A DNA stretch of 38,807 nt from the NCBI GenBank assembly GCA_947442255.1, contig CANEVO010000026.1, positions 1 to 38,807 of the forward strand, in the 5' to 3' direction. A program made the position numbers and the translations under genes. The notes beneath the pieces were generated by a model. The model was given only the letters and a program-made list of their open reading frames with translations, did no database searches and was not told where the DNA came from. This document shows positions 1 through 7,278 of this stretch, piece by piece. Position 1 is the stretch's first letter; each line of letters starts with the position of its first letter. The stretch comes from Opitutia bacterium. GTDB lineage: Bacteria > Verrucomicrobiota > Verrucomicrobiae > Opitutales > Opitutaceae.

Positions 1-8
1 AGTATCGG

Positions 9-266
9 ATGCGACCGGCGACGAGCGAGCGCACCCAGTTGGTCACGCGGCTGCACGAACTGTCGCGCAAGTATCCCCGCTACGGCTTCCGCCGGATTGT
101 GGTGAAGCTACGCGTGGAAGGCTACAAGGTCGGCCGCAAGCAGGGGTGCAGAAGTTGCGGCGGACCGAAGGCCTGCGGGTACCGCCGCCCCGGCGGTACA
201 TCCCCACGCCGAGGCGAATCCACCGGGCTGCCGACGCAAGCGGACCATTCGTGGCCATGTGTTTAA
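9..266 (+). pseudogene. Decayed IS3-type transposase (orfB) fragment
   Basis: The first roughly 45 residues read like the N-terminal part of an IS3-family OrfB (helix-turn-helix region ahead of the DDE integrase core), with the familiar run 'LHELSRKYPRYGFRRI' followed by a 'LRVEGYKVGRK' segment. The expected continuation (a 'xRLRRxEGLRVPPxRR' motif) appears in the next reading frame from about 146. Later residues (ESTGLPTQADHSW) look like the following family segment and are back in the first frame. The fragment therefore carries at least two frame disruptions. The DDE catalytic core is absent and the window edge cuts the upstream side. It is non-functional. The IS3 family call is recognition from memory of the family pattern, not a search result. 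Confidence 0.6.
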
Positions 267-742
267 AAAGGGAAAATCGGGGGGGGGCAGCTACTGTAAC
301 CACTCCTCTCATGTTTTTTGAGGAGGAGGGGGAAGATTAAATAATAAAATAAAAAGAGCAGGGGGGGGTACTGTTTTTCTGGGGATATGCCTAGCTATGG
401 ATCGGCTACGATCTCCCCCAAACTGGTCAGATCAGGCTTAAGCCCGGGCGAAGGTCGCATTGTCACAAAAAATCCTTCCGACCAAATCTATTAATTGTTT
501 TCGCGGTCTCGGCCGCGCGTGCCCCCTCCCCCCCTCGGCCCCTCGTGGATAGTGCCCGCGCCCGTCACGTGAAGGCGAGTCGCGCCGCAACCGTGCGGCT
601 GCCGAAGTCGATTCAGAGCCGCTCTGGGGCCTACTCGTTTAGGCGGCGCGATCTAGGGAACGCCCCATGATATTTGCCAAGACTGCGCCAAGATAAATAT
701 TTATTTCACTAGAAAAATATCCACAAGAAATTGATATTCAAG
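267..742. other. Non-coding, compositionally odd stretch between IS remnant and tRNA-Gln
   Basis: No credible gene is seen here. The stretch holds runs of nine G (279-287), eight G (361-368) and seven C (528-534), an A-rich patch near 340-356, a 10-bp palindrome GGCTTAAGCC at 435-444, and an AT-rich tail with the palindrome ATAAATATTTAT near 691-703. This composition differs clearly from the GC-rich coding DNA that begins at the tRNA. It could be residual mobile-element DNA next to a tRNA gene, or poorly resolved sequence near a contig end. I found no second copy of the tRNA 3' end in it. Confidence 0.5.
713..738 (-). terminator. Possible terminator for tRNA-Gln
   Basis: Read on the minus strand just after the encoded CCA, AATATC and GATATT can pair over an 11-nt loop and run straight into a short T-tract. 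The stem is only six mostly A-T pairs, so this is a weak candidate. Confidence 0.3.
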
Positions 743-816
743 TGGCTGCCCGACATGGATTCGAACCATGACTAGGCGAGTCAAAGTCGCCTGTGCTACC
801 ATTACACCATCAGGCA
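743..816 (-). tRNA. tRNA-Gln (anticodon UUG)
   Basis: The reverse complement folds as a complete cloverleaf of 74 nt. The acceptor stem TGCCTGA pairs with TCGGGCA (one G-T pair). The D-arm is GTG/CAC. The anticodon stem GGCGA/TCGCC holds the loop CTTTGAC, giving anticodon TTG at positions 34-36 and reading CAA. There is a 4-nt variable loop, and the T-arm CATGG/CCATG holds loop TTCGAAT. The discriminator base is G and the CCA end is encoded. It is divergent from pyrH. Its 3' end faces atypical DNA with an IS fragment, as is common for integration sites. Confidence 0.95.
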
Positions 817-977
817 GTGAGGTGAAGAAGGGACACGGTGCGAGCCATGTCGTGCCGGTCAAGGCCGGAAACGCCCCCGGCCCGGAGCGCACCCGACACC
901 CGTTACTGCGCCGCCGGCCCGAGGCGGCGGCATCTCGGGCATTGACGGGGATTTTTCCCGCTCGTTTGCTGTTCCTT

Positions 978-1718
978 ATGCGTGAAATCAAGCCGGCCGG
1001 TCTGCGCGCCAAATACAAGCGCGTCGTCCTGAAGCTCTCAGGGGAGGTGTTGCGCGGGGGTAAATCGGGCGATGCCATCGACGGCGCCACCCTCGAAAAG
1101 GTCTGCACCCAGCTGAAGGAGATCCACGAACTCGGCGTGCAGGTCTGCGTCGTGATCGGCGGCGGCAACATCTTCCGCGGGCTCGCCGGCGAAAAGCGCG
1201 GCGTCGACCGCACCACCGGCGACTACATGGGCATGCTCGCCACCGTGATCAACGGCCTCGCCCTCATGGATTGCCTCGAAAAACTCGGCGTCGACACCCG
1301 GGTCCAGTCCGCGATCCCCATGAACCAGATCGCCGAGCCTTTCATCCTCCGCCGCGCCATGCGACACCTCGAAAAAGGACGCGTCGTCATCTTCGTCGCC
1401 GGGACCGGCAACCCCTATTTTTCGACCGACACCACTGCCGCCCTCCGCGCCAGCGAACTGCACGCCGACATCATCCTAAAGGCCACCAAGGTGGACGGCG
1501 TCTACGACAAGGATCCGAAGAAACACGCCGACGCCGTACGCTTCGAGCACCTCACGTTCATCGAAGCGCTGAAACAGCGGCTCAACGTCATGGACTCGAC
1601 CGCGTTCTCCCTCTGCATGGATAACAACGTACCCATCCTAGTTTTCGATCTCGGCGATGAACATGCCATCCGCAAAGCCGTGGCCGGCGAGAAAATCGGC
1701 ACGTTGGTGAAGAATTGA
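978..1718 (+). CDS. pyrH: UMP kinase
   Basis: This cytoplasmic enzyme phosphorylates UMP to UDP with ATP in pyrimidine nucleotide synthesis. The 246-residue product belongs to the amino-acid-kinase fold. Visible features are the N-terminal '[13 protein letters not shown]' strand and loop, the glycine-rich '[11 protein letters not shown]', the '[15 protein letters not shown]' helix, '[17 protein letters not shown]', and '[12 protein letters not shown]', all typical of bacterial PyrH. The start at 978 is chosen because the frame remains open upstream through the opposite-strand tRNA gene, which cannot be protein-coding, and because 246 residues is the usual PyrH length. frr follows after 36 bp, the classic pairing. 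The usual upstream rpsB-tsf genes are not adjacent here. A GC-rich hairpin (near 910-930) and a possible -35 TTGACG at 942-947 lie in the 161-bp leader. Confidence 0.95.
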   Translation: MREIKPAGLRAKYKRVVLKLSGEVLRGGKSGDAIDGATLEKVCTQLKEIHELGVQVCVVIGGGNIFRGLAGEKRGVDRTTGDYMGMLATVINGLALMDCLEKLGVDTRVQSAIPMNQIAEPFILRRAMRHLEKGRVVIFVAGTGNPYFSTDTTAALRASELHADIILKATKVDGVYDKDPKKHADAVRFEHLTFIEALKQRLNVMDSTAFSLCMDNNVPILVFDLGDEHAIRKAVAGEKIGTLVKN

Positions 1719-1754
1719 TCCGAGATCGCGCCCCAACCTCAACCCGTTCCTTCC

Positions 1755-2300
1755 ATGAGCCATCCGATTCTCAACGACTCCCAGGCCAAGATGAAAAAAG
1801 CCGTGGACTACACGCTCCACGAGTTCAGCGCCATTCACACGGGCAAAGCCACGCCTGCCATGGTCGAAGGCGTTTCCGTGGATGCCTACGGCTCCACCAT
1901 GCGCCTCAAAGAATGCGCCGCCATCTCAACGCCCGATGCGCGACTGATCCAGATCCAGCCGTGGGACGCGAGCCTCACGAAGGCGATCGCCAAGGGCATC
2001 GTCGATGCGAACCTCGGTTTCAACCCCATCATCGATGGCAAATTGATCCGCGTACCGCTTCCCGAAATGAGCCGCGAGCGCCGGCAGGAATACGTCAAGA
2101 CCGCGCACAAGCTCGCTGAGGAAGGCCGCGTGCACGTCCGTAATGTGCGCCGCGACATCATCGAAGCCGTCAAGAAGGCCCAGCTTCCCGAAGACGACGC
2201 GAAGCGTCTGGAAAAGGACATCCAGACGGCGACCGACAAATCGATCGCCGACATCAACGCGCACCTCGCCCACAAGGAAAAGGACCTGCTCACGGTCTGA
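1755..2300 (+). CDS. frr: Ribosome recycling factor
   Basis: The product (181 residues) works with EF-G to split post-termination ribosomes. The whole chain fits the family: an N-terminal helix with 'KMKKAVDYTLHEFSAIHTGKATPAMVEGVSVDAYGS', a beta-rich domain II with 'IQPWDASLTKAIAKGI', 'NPIIDGKLIRVPLPEMSRERRQEYVKTAHKLAEEGRVHVRNVRRD' (here split by eye), and a C-terminal helix ending in 'HKEKDLLTV'. Length is close to the usual 185. It sits 36 bp after pyrH and 81 bp before proB and is probably co-transcribed with both. Confidence 0.95.
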   Translation: MSHPILNDSQAKMKKAVDYTLHEFSAIHTGKATPAMVEGVSVDAYGSTMRLKECAAISTPDARLIQIQPWDASLTKAIAKGIVDANLGFNPIIDGKLIRVPLPEMSRERRQEYVKTAHKLAEEGRVHVRNVRRDIIEAVKKAQLPEDDAKRLEKDIQTATDKSIADINAHLAHKEKDLLTV

Positions 2301-2381
2301 TCGATTCGTGCATGCGGGGCATGGGAAACCGGAGTGGCCCGCCTTGCGGGCGAGACCTCCCTTCCCGACTCCGCGGTTCCC

Positions 2382-3506
2382 GTGTCAAAGAAAGAAAATT
2401 CTCCCGCGCCGCGCCGGGTCGTCGTCAAACTCGGGACCGGCGTTCTCACGACCGGCATCGGCCGGCTCGACACCGCGCGCATCGCGGCGGTGTGCGCAGA
2501 GATCGCCGCGCTCCGCGCCCGCGGCACGGAGGTGATTGTCGTCTCCTCCGGCGCCGTCGGGCTCGGCATGGGCGCGCTGCAACTCGCCAAGCGCCCGAAG
2601 GACGTGTCCAAAAAACAGGCCTGCGCCGCCATCGGCCAGTCGCGGTTGATGCAGACGTGGGAGGCCGGTTTCGCGTCGCACGGCATCGTCGTCGCGCAGG
2701 TGCTGCTCACCCACGAGGACCTGCGCGCCCGGGATCGCTACCTCGGCATCAAGCAATGCCTCGAGCAGTTGATCGCCTATCGCACCGTACCGATCATCAA
2801 CGAAAACGACACGGTGAGCGCCGCCGAAATCCACGCGCTGTTGAAGTTCGGCGACAACGACATCCTCTCGGCCATGGTCGCGAGCCTGACGCAGGCGCAG
2901 TATCTCGTGATCCTTTCCACCGCGCCCGGCCTGATCGACATGAAGGGCACGGGCCAGATCGTGCCCGTGATCGAGCGGATCACGCCCGAAATCGAAGCGA
3001 TGGCCGGCGGCACGACGAGCGAGACGGCCGTCGGCGGCATGCAGTCGAAAATCATCGCGGCCAAGCTGGCCACGCGCTCCGGTTGCGGAGTTTTCATCGC
3101 CAGCGGCAGCGAACCCGAAATTCTGTCGCGCCTTTTCGCCGGCGGCGGCCCGGGGACGTTCTTCGTGCCGAACGGACTTCCGCTTGAGGCAAAAAAGCGC
3201 TGGCTCGCCTATTTTCAACGGCCCACCGGTACGCTCCAGGTCAACGCGTGCGCGATTCCCGTCCTGCGCGACGACGGTCGCAGCCTGCTCGCCGTCGGGG
3301 TGACCGGAGCGCAGGGCGAGTTCGCCGCCGGCGAGGTAGTGAACATCGCCGGGCCCGACGGCACGGTCCTCGCCCGCGGCCGGACTTCGTTTTCGAGCGC
3401 CGACATTCCCGCCATCGCGGGTAAAAAGGGCGACGCCGTGCGCGCGCTCTTTCCCGCGCGGAAGCGCCTCGAGGTTGTCCACCGCGACGAACTCGCGCTG
3501 CTCTGA
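2382..3506 (+). CDS. proB: Glutamate 5-kinase
   Basis: This enzyme catalyses the first step of proline synthesis, ATP-dependent phosphorylation of glutamate to gamma-glutamyl phosphate. The amino-acid-kinase domain covers about residues 10-255, with 'RRVVVKLGTGVLT', 'VIVVSSGAVGLGMG', 'INENDTVS' and 'FGDNDILSAMVA'. A PUA domain follows ('FAAGEVVNIAGPDGTVLARGRTSFSS'), so this is the two-domain form. The start is uncertain. A GTG at 2382 gives 374 residues and a normal family N-terminus; an earlier in-frame GTG at 2334 would add 16 residues with no family match. No ATG is available in frame at either place. proA is not next to it. A hairpin follows the stop. Confidence 0.92.
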   Translation: MSKKENSPAPRRVVVKLGTGVLTTGIGRLDTARIAAVCAEIAALRARGTEVIVVSSGAVGLGMGALQLAKRPKDVSKKQACAAIGQSRLMQTWEAGFASHGIVVAQVLLTHEDLRARDRYLGIKQCLEQLIAYRTVPIINENDTVSAAEIHALLKFGDNDILSAMVASLTQAQYLVILSTAPGLIDMKGTGQIVPVIERITPEIEAMAGGTTSETAVGGMQSKIIAAKLATRSGCGVFIASGSEPEILSRLFAGGGPGTFFVPNGLPLEAKKRWLAYFQRPTGTLQVNACAIPVLRDDGRSLLAVGVTGAQGEFAAGEVVNIAGPDGTVLARGRTSFSSADIPAIAGKKGDAVRALFPARKRLEVVHRDELALL

Positions 3507-3515
3507 TCGGGTGCG

Positions 3516-3533
3516 GGGCGTAATAAGACGCCC
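3516..3533. terminator. Hairpin between convergent proB and ggt
   Basis: GGGCGT and ACGCCC pair over the loop AATAAG ten bases after the proB stop, in the 74-bp gap between two convergent genes. There is no clean T-run on either side, so termination on either strand is inferred from position. Confidence 0.4.
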
Positions 3534-3580
3534 TGCCCTTCCGCGAATTCGGGGTCGTTTCGCGGGCCGGCCCATCCGGA

Positions 3581-5395
3581 CTACCAGGCCCACGCGTAGG
3601 CTTCGACGCGAGGGTCCGCGCCAGCGCTCAACACACCGGTTTTCAAGTCGACCACGATGGCGGCATTCGAACCCATCGACCAGCCGCGCGAGACCTTGAG
3701 TATATGTCCGCGGGAAATGAGTTCTTTGCGCACATCCTCCCCAATGCGATCCTCCACCGACATTTCGCCGGGATACATCGTGTGGGGAAACGGCGAGGCC
3801 GGAAAACTGCGGGTGCCCCACCGCGGGGATTCGATGGCCTGCTGCACGTTCATGCCGAATTCCACAATGTTCAGAAACGTCTGCATCGTGCGCATGATTT
3901 GATCGTCGCCGCCCGGACTGCCCATGACCATGTGCGGCTGGCCGTCCTTCATCACCAGCGTGCTCTGCAGCGTGCTGCGTGGACGCTTGCCGGGAGCGAG
4001 GGCATTCGCCTCGCCGGGGATGAGCGAATAGTAGTCGCCGCGACAATTGAAGATAAAGCCCAGATCAGCCATCACCACGCCCGTGCCGAAACCGCTGTGC
4101 AGGCTCGGCGTGAAGGAGATCATGTTTCGTTCTTTGTCGACAACGGAGATATAGCTGGTGTCGCCTTCGTGATCGGCCTCGCCCTCCAAATGCGCGCGCA
4201 GGGGCCGGTCCAGCACGACGCGGTTTTTCATGAACTGTTCCGGCGTGCCCGCGCGCAGCTCGAGCGAAGCCTTCCGGGCTTCAATCAGTTTGCGGCGTTC
4301 GCGCGCATAATCCTTCGAAAGCAATCCTTCGTAAGGGATTTGGATGAAATCCATGTCGCCGAGATATTTGTCGCGATCGGCAAACCCCAGCTTGATGGCC
4401 TCGACGCAGGTGTGGATGTAGTCCGCGCTATTCCGGCCCATCTTCTTGAGATCATAACCTTCGAGCAGATTGAGTACAAACAACTCGGCCGGGCCCTGGT
4501 TGGCCGAAGGGTTTTTGTAAACTTGATAACCGCGGTAATTGACGGAGACGGGCTCCTCCACTTTCGCGGTGTAGCTGGCGAAGTCCTCGTAGCGGAACAG
4601 GCCGCCGTTCTCCTCCGAAAACCTGGCCATGGTCCGCGCGATGTCGCCCTTGTAAAAACGATCGCGCGCCGCTTGTAGCGCCGCATGACGGCCTTTGTGC
4701 GCGTTCTGCTTTTCCGCCTCGACGAGTTTCTTCAGCATCGCGGCCAGTTGCGGATTCCGAAAAATATCTCCCGGCTTCGGAGCCTGGTCGTCCGGAAAGT
4801 ATACTCTAACGCTGGTGGGATTCTTCTTCAGCTTCTTCGATCCGGCGATGGCGTTGGCGAGATGATTGCCGAGCGGAAAGCCATTTTCGGCCATCTCGAT
4901 AACGGGCGCCAAAACCTCGGCAAAACTCCTGGTGCCCCAGCGATCGAGCAGCAAAAACCATGCATCGACTGCGCCCGGCACGGTCCCCGCCAGCAAGCCA
5001 TCGCTGTCGGGGAGCTTGCCGCCTTGGTTCTTGTTGTACCATTCGATTGTCGCGAGTTTGGGCGCGGTTCCTTCGGCGTTCACCGACCACACTTTCTTCG
5101 CCTTCGCATCGTAAACCAAAATCACCGCGTCGCTCCCCACGCCGTTGTTAGCTGCATCCACGAGCCCGAGGACCGCCTGCCCCGCGACGATCGCGTCAAA
5201 CGCGTTTCCCCCGGCCTGCAGGATGCGTTCCGCCGCGAGCGTCGACTCGGCCTTCATGGAGCTGACCGCCTGAAAGCGCCCGCGAATCACCGGGCGCATC
5301 GTGGCCGAACTCGCTTCAGCAGCGTTGAGGGATTGCCCTCCGGTCAAGGCGGGGAGCAAGGCCAGCCAGCACAAAAACGTTCGTGGGAATTTCAT
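3581..5395 (-). CDS. ggt: Gamma-glutamyltransferase (gamma-glutamyl transpeptidase), exported
   Basis: An Ntn-hydrolase that cleaves or transfers the gamma-glutamyl group of glutathione and related peptides, normally outside the cytoplasmic membrane. The product has 604 residues. It begins with a signal peptide (MKFPRTFLCWLALLPALTGG...NAAEA). The large-subunit region shows 'ILQAGGNAFDAIVAGQAVLGLVDA', and the small subunit should start at the processing and nucleophile threonine T413 in 'HEGDTSYISVVD'. Downstream are 'MVMGSPGGDDQIMRTMQTFLNI' (the family GSPGG motif, split here) and 'SMGSNAAIVVD'. The frame is open 51 codons further upstream, but the ATG at 5395 starts the signal peptide. The upstream region carries a G/C homopolymer pair (5430-5449). 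Proenzyme self-cleavage is family knowledge. Confidence 0.9.
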   Translation of the reverse strand: MKFPRTFLCWLALLPALTGGQSLNAAEASSATMRPVIRGRFQAVSSMKAESTLAAERILQAGGNAFDAIVAGQAVLGLVDAANNGVGSDAVILVYDAKAKKVWSVNAEGTAPKLATIEWYNKNQGGKLPDSDGLLAGTVPGAVDAWFLLLDRWGTRSFAEVLAPVIEMAENGFPLGNHLANAIAGSKKLKKNPTSVRVYFPDDQAPKPGDIFRNPQLAAMLKKLVEAEKQNAHKGRHAALQAARDRFYKGDIARTMARFSEENGGLFRYEDFASYTAKVEEPVSVNYRGYQVYKNPSANQGPAELFVLNLLEGYDLKKMGRNSADYIHTCVEAIKLGFADRDKYLGDMDFIQIPYEGLLSKDYARERRKLIEARKASLELRAGTPEQFMKNRVVLDRPLRAHLEGEADHEGDTSYISVVDKERNMISFTPSLHSGFGTGVVMADLGFIFNCRGDYYSLIPGEANALAPGKRPRSTLQSTLVMKDGQPHMVMGSPGGDDQIMRTMQTFLNIVEFGMNVQQAIESPRWGTRSFPASPFPHTMYPGEMSVEDRIGEDVRKELISRGHILKVSRGWSMGSNAAIVVDLKTGVLSAGADPRVEAYAWAW

Positions 5396-5429
5396 ACAAA
5401 GTAGGCCGGACCGGAAAGGCGCGACATCA

Positions 5430-5449
5430 GGGGGGGTTTTTTGGGGGGG
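5430..5449. repeat. G7-T6-G7 homopolymer cluster upstream of ggt
   Basis: Seven G, six T and seven G sit back to back, 35-54 bp before the ggt start (C7-A6-C7 on the coding strand), with another G6 run at 5470-5475. In the surrounding balanced GC-rich sequence these runs stand out. They lie where a promoter spacer or leader would be. Confidence 0.8.
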
Positions 5450-5648
5450 CACAGCGTTCGCGAAATGCAGGGGGGAATTTCGCTTAACCGATCTTTTCTT
5501 CCCCGCGAATACGCTGACAAGACAATGTTTGCCCCTCAACCCCGACATCGCGTCGCATTACGCGGGCAATTCAAAGGATAAACCCAGCGCGAATTGCGGC
5601 ATCCCGTTCCGCCTCATGGGATCGCGTGAGGCGCCCCGCCCCCCGGCT

Positions 5649-7088
5649 TCACCGCCAGTCGTAGCGCACGCGATACGTGATCGAGCGCTCCTGATCCGGC
5701 GGCAGCGTGACGGAAAACTCGATCGTCTGCGCATCCTTCTTCGTGAACTCGTCCGACTTCGTGAGGACGGTCCAGTTCGTCCAACGATAAAGGTGTTCGA
5801 CCACGCGCACCGTCACAGGCTCGGCCTTGCGGTTGCGCAATTTGATCTCGAACGCCTCCTCGGCGAAGTCCTGGCGGTTGTTGCCCTGAAAGTCGGTGCG
5901 CACGCGCTCGCCGACGACGTCGAACGCGTCGCCGGTATAGATCCGGAGCCATTCGTTCTTCGCGGTGTGATCGAGTTCGTTTTCGCCCGTAAACTCGATC
6001 CGGCCATCCGCTTCGTCGCGGCGGTAGAAACGCATGCGGCCCTTGGGCAGGGGCAGGCCGAGACGGTTGTCCTCGCTGTTCCGGAATTCCCGCATCACCC
6101 AGACTTTCTTGCTGCCGGCCTGCGTGCCGTAACCCGGATCGCGGATCATGTTGCCGAAACTCCGTCCCATCGCGGCGGCGCCGTCGTAAACGTAGATCAC
6201 CGGTGCCTTCACACCCGTCGCCCGCATGAACTCGACCTGCTTCGTCTCCTTGTCGCGCAGCGTGACTGCGCGGGCGAGCGAGTAGAGGTGAAATTCGTCG
6301 AAGGCCTTTTCGCTGACGGGGGCGGCCTCGGCTGCCATCGCCATCATCACCCCACGCGCCCGGGTGTCCATGACGCCGCGGTCGGGTTGCAGTTTGTTCA
6401 CGTTGCCGGCCATCAGCTTGATGGCCGCACGGTCAAACTGCTTTCCGCTCTGATTGTTCACCGTCACCCAACCGACAATGTCCAGCGTGTCGCCCTTTTC
6501 GGGCGCGACGAGGTTGTAGGCCGCCTGCCAGCTCAGGCCACCGGTGATGTAGCCCAGTTCGGCCTCGAACTTCGCCGCACTCGCCGCGCCGATCTGCCAG
6601 GTGAGCGTGGGTTTCAAAATGCCGTCGCCGGCGAGCGCGGGGAACAAGGGCTCGCCCGGCAGTGAGAAGCGCAGCTTGCCGTCCACCTCGACTATCGGCG
6701 TCCCGGCCTGGCCACCCGCGGCGTAACCGCTGCGGATGATCTTGCCGCGCACGGTATATTCCTTCGCGTTCTGATCGCGCAGGAGGAAGTCGAGCTCCCG
6801 GCCCTCGTTGAGCGAAAGCAAAAGCCCCTGCGACATGACGTCGGCCCGGTAGCTCTGCTCAAGCACACGGAACTGCGCCCGGCCGGCCGGATCGCGCAAC
6901 ACGACCGAGTCGGGCTCGAGCTGCAGCGTCGCGCCGGAAAACGTGACCGCATTTTCGCCCGCCCGGAGATCGAACGGCACGCGCTCGCGGACCACCGCGA
7001 AGTTCTGGTTGTAAATGGTCAGGGCGGGTTGGGCGAACGCGGCCGCGGCGAGGGCCGTGCCGGCGAGAACGGAGGAAATGATTTTCAT
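5649..7088 (-). CDS. Exported DUF4139-family protein
   Basis: A 479-residue protein with a clean signal peptide (MKIISSVLAGTALAAAAFAQPA). The body matches the DUF4139 type: an early 'LTIYNQNFAVVRERVPFDLRAGENAV' strand set; 'GYITGGLSWQAAYNLV' with 'GWVTVNNQSGKQFDRAAIKLMAGNVN', the hallmark of the family; and a C-terminal immunoglobulin-like half with 'LPKGRMRFYRRD', 'GDAFDVVGERVRTDF' and a final 'FSVTLPPDQERSITYRVRYDWR'. The biochemical role of the family is unknown. The ATG at 7088 is used because it begins the signal peptide; the open frame extends 64 codons further without meaning. It is divergent from the helicase gene across a 190-bp gap and lies 253 bp before ggt on the same strand, so co-transcription is not obvious. 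Confidence 0.8.
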   Translation of the reverse strand: MKIISSVLAGTALAAAAFAQPALTIYNQNFAVVRERVPFDLRAGENAVTFSGATLQLEPDSVVLRDPAGRAQFRVLEQSYRADVMSQGLLLSLNEGRELDFLLRDQNAKEYTVRGKIIRSGYAAGGQAGTPIVEVDGKLRFSLPGEPLFPALAGDGILKPTLTWQIGAASAAKFEAELGYITGGLSWQAAYNLVAPEKGDTLDIVGWVTVNNQSGKQFDRAAIKLMAGNVNKLQPDRGVMDTRARGVMMAMAAEAAPVSEKAFDEFHLYSLARAVTLRDKETKQVEFMRATGVKAPVIYVYDGAAAMGRSFGNMIRDPGYGTQAGSKKVWVMREFRNSEDNRLGLPLPKGRMRFYRRDEADGRIEFTGENELDHTAKNEWLRIYTGDAFDVVGERVRTDFQGNNRQDFAEEAFEIKLRNRKAEPVTVRVVEHLYRWTNWTVLTKSDEFTKKDAQTIEFSVTLPPDQERSITYRVRYDWR

Positions 7089-7278
7089 GATCGGTCGATG
7101 GCTGGGTGAATGATGCTTCGCCCCAGACCAACGCACGAGCCGGGAGTTTTTTGGGATTTTTCCGCCGCCCCGCCCAGTTTCCGCGATCCCGCGCGCACTT
7201 TCGCCGACGAACGCGGCGAATTCGCACTTTCTCTTTGCGCCCTGCGGGCTTCTTTGCGGCCATCTTCCCTTCGTCCGC

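Noticed and set aside
942..970. Sigma-70 promoter for pyrH (TTGACG with a -10 near 965)
   Set aside because: The -10 candidate (TTTGCT) is poor and would place the transcript start at the ATG; not strong enough to list as a feature.
768..977. N-terminal extension of the pyrH frame
   Set aside because: The extension runs through the tRNA-Gln gene on the other strand and has no similarity to PyrH; the ATG at 978 gives the normal length.
2385..4046. 553-residue minus-strand frame over proB and the ggt end
   Set aside because: It is a shadow of proB, which is complete and recognisable on the plus strand.
3704..6665. Long plus-strand frames (324 and 454 residues) opposite ggt and the DUF4139 gene
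   Set aside because: They lack domains and are explained as shadows of the minus-strand genes, which have signal peptides and family motifs.
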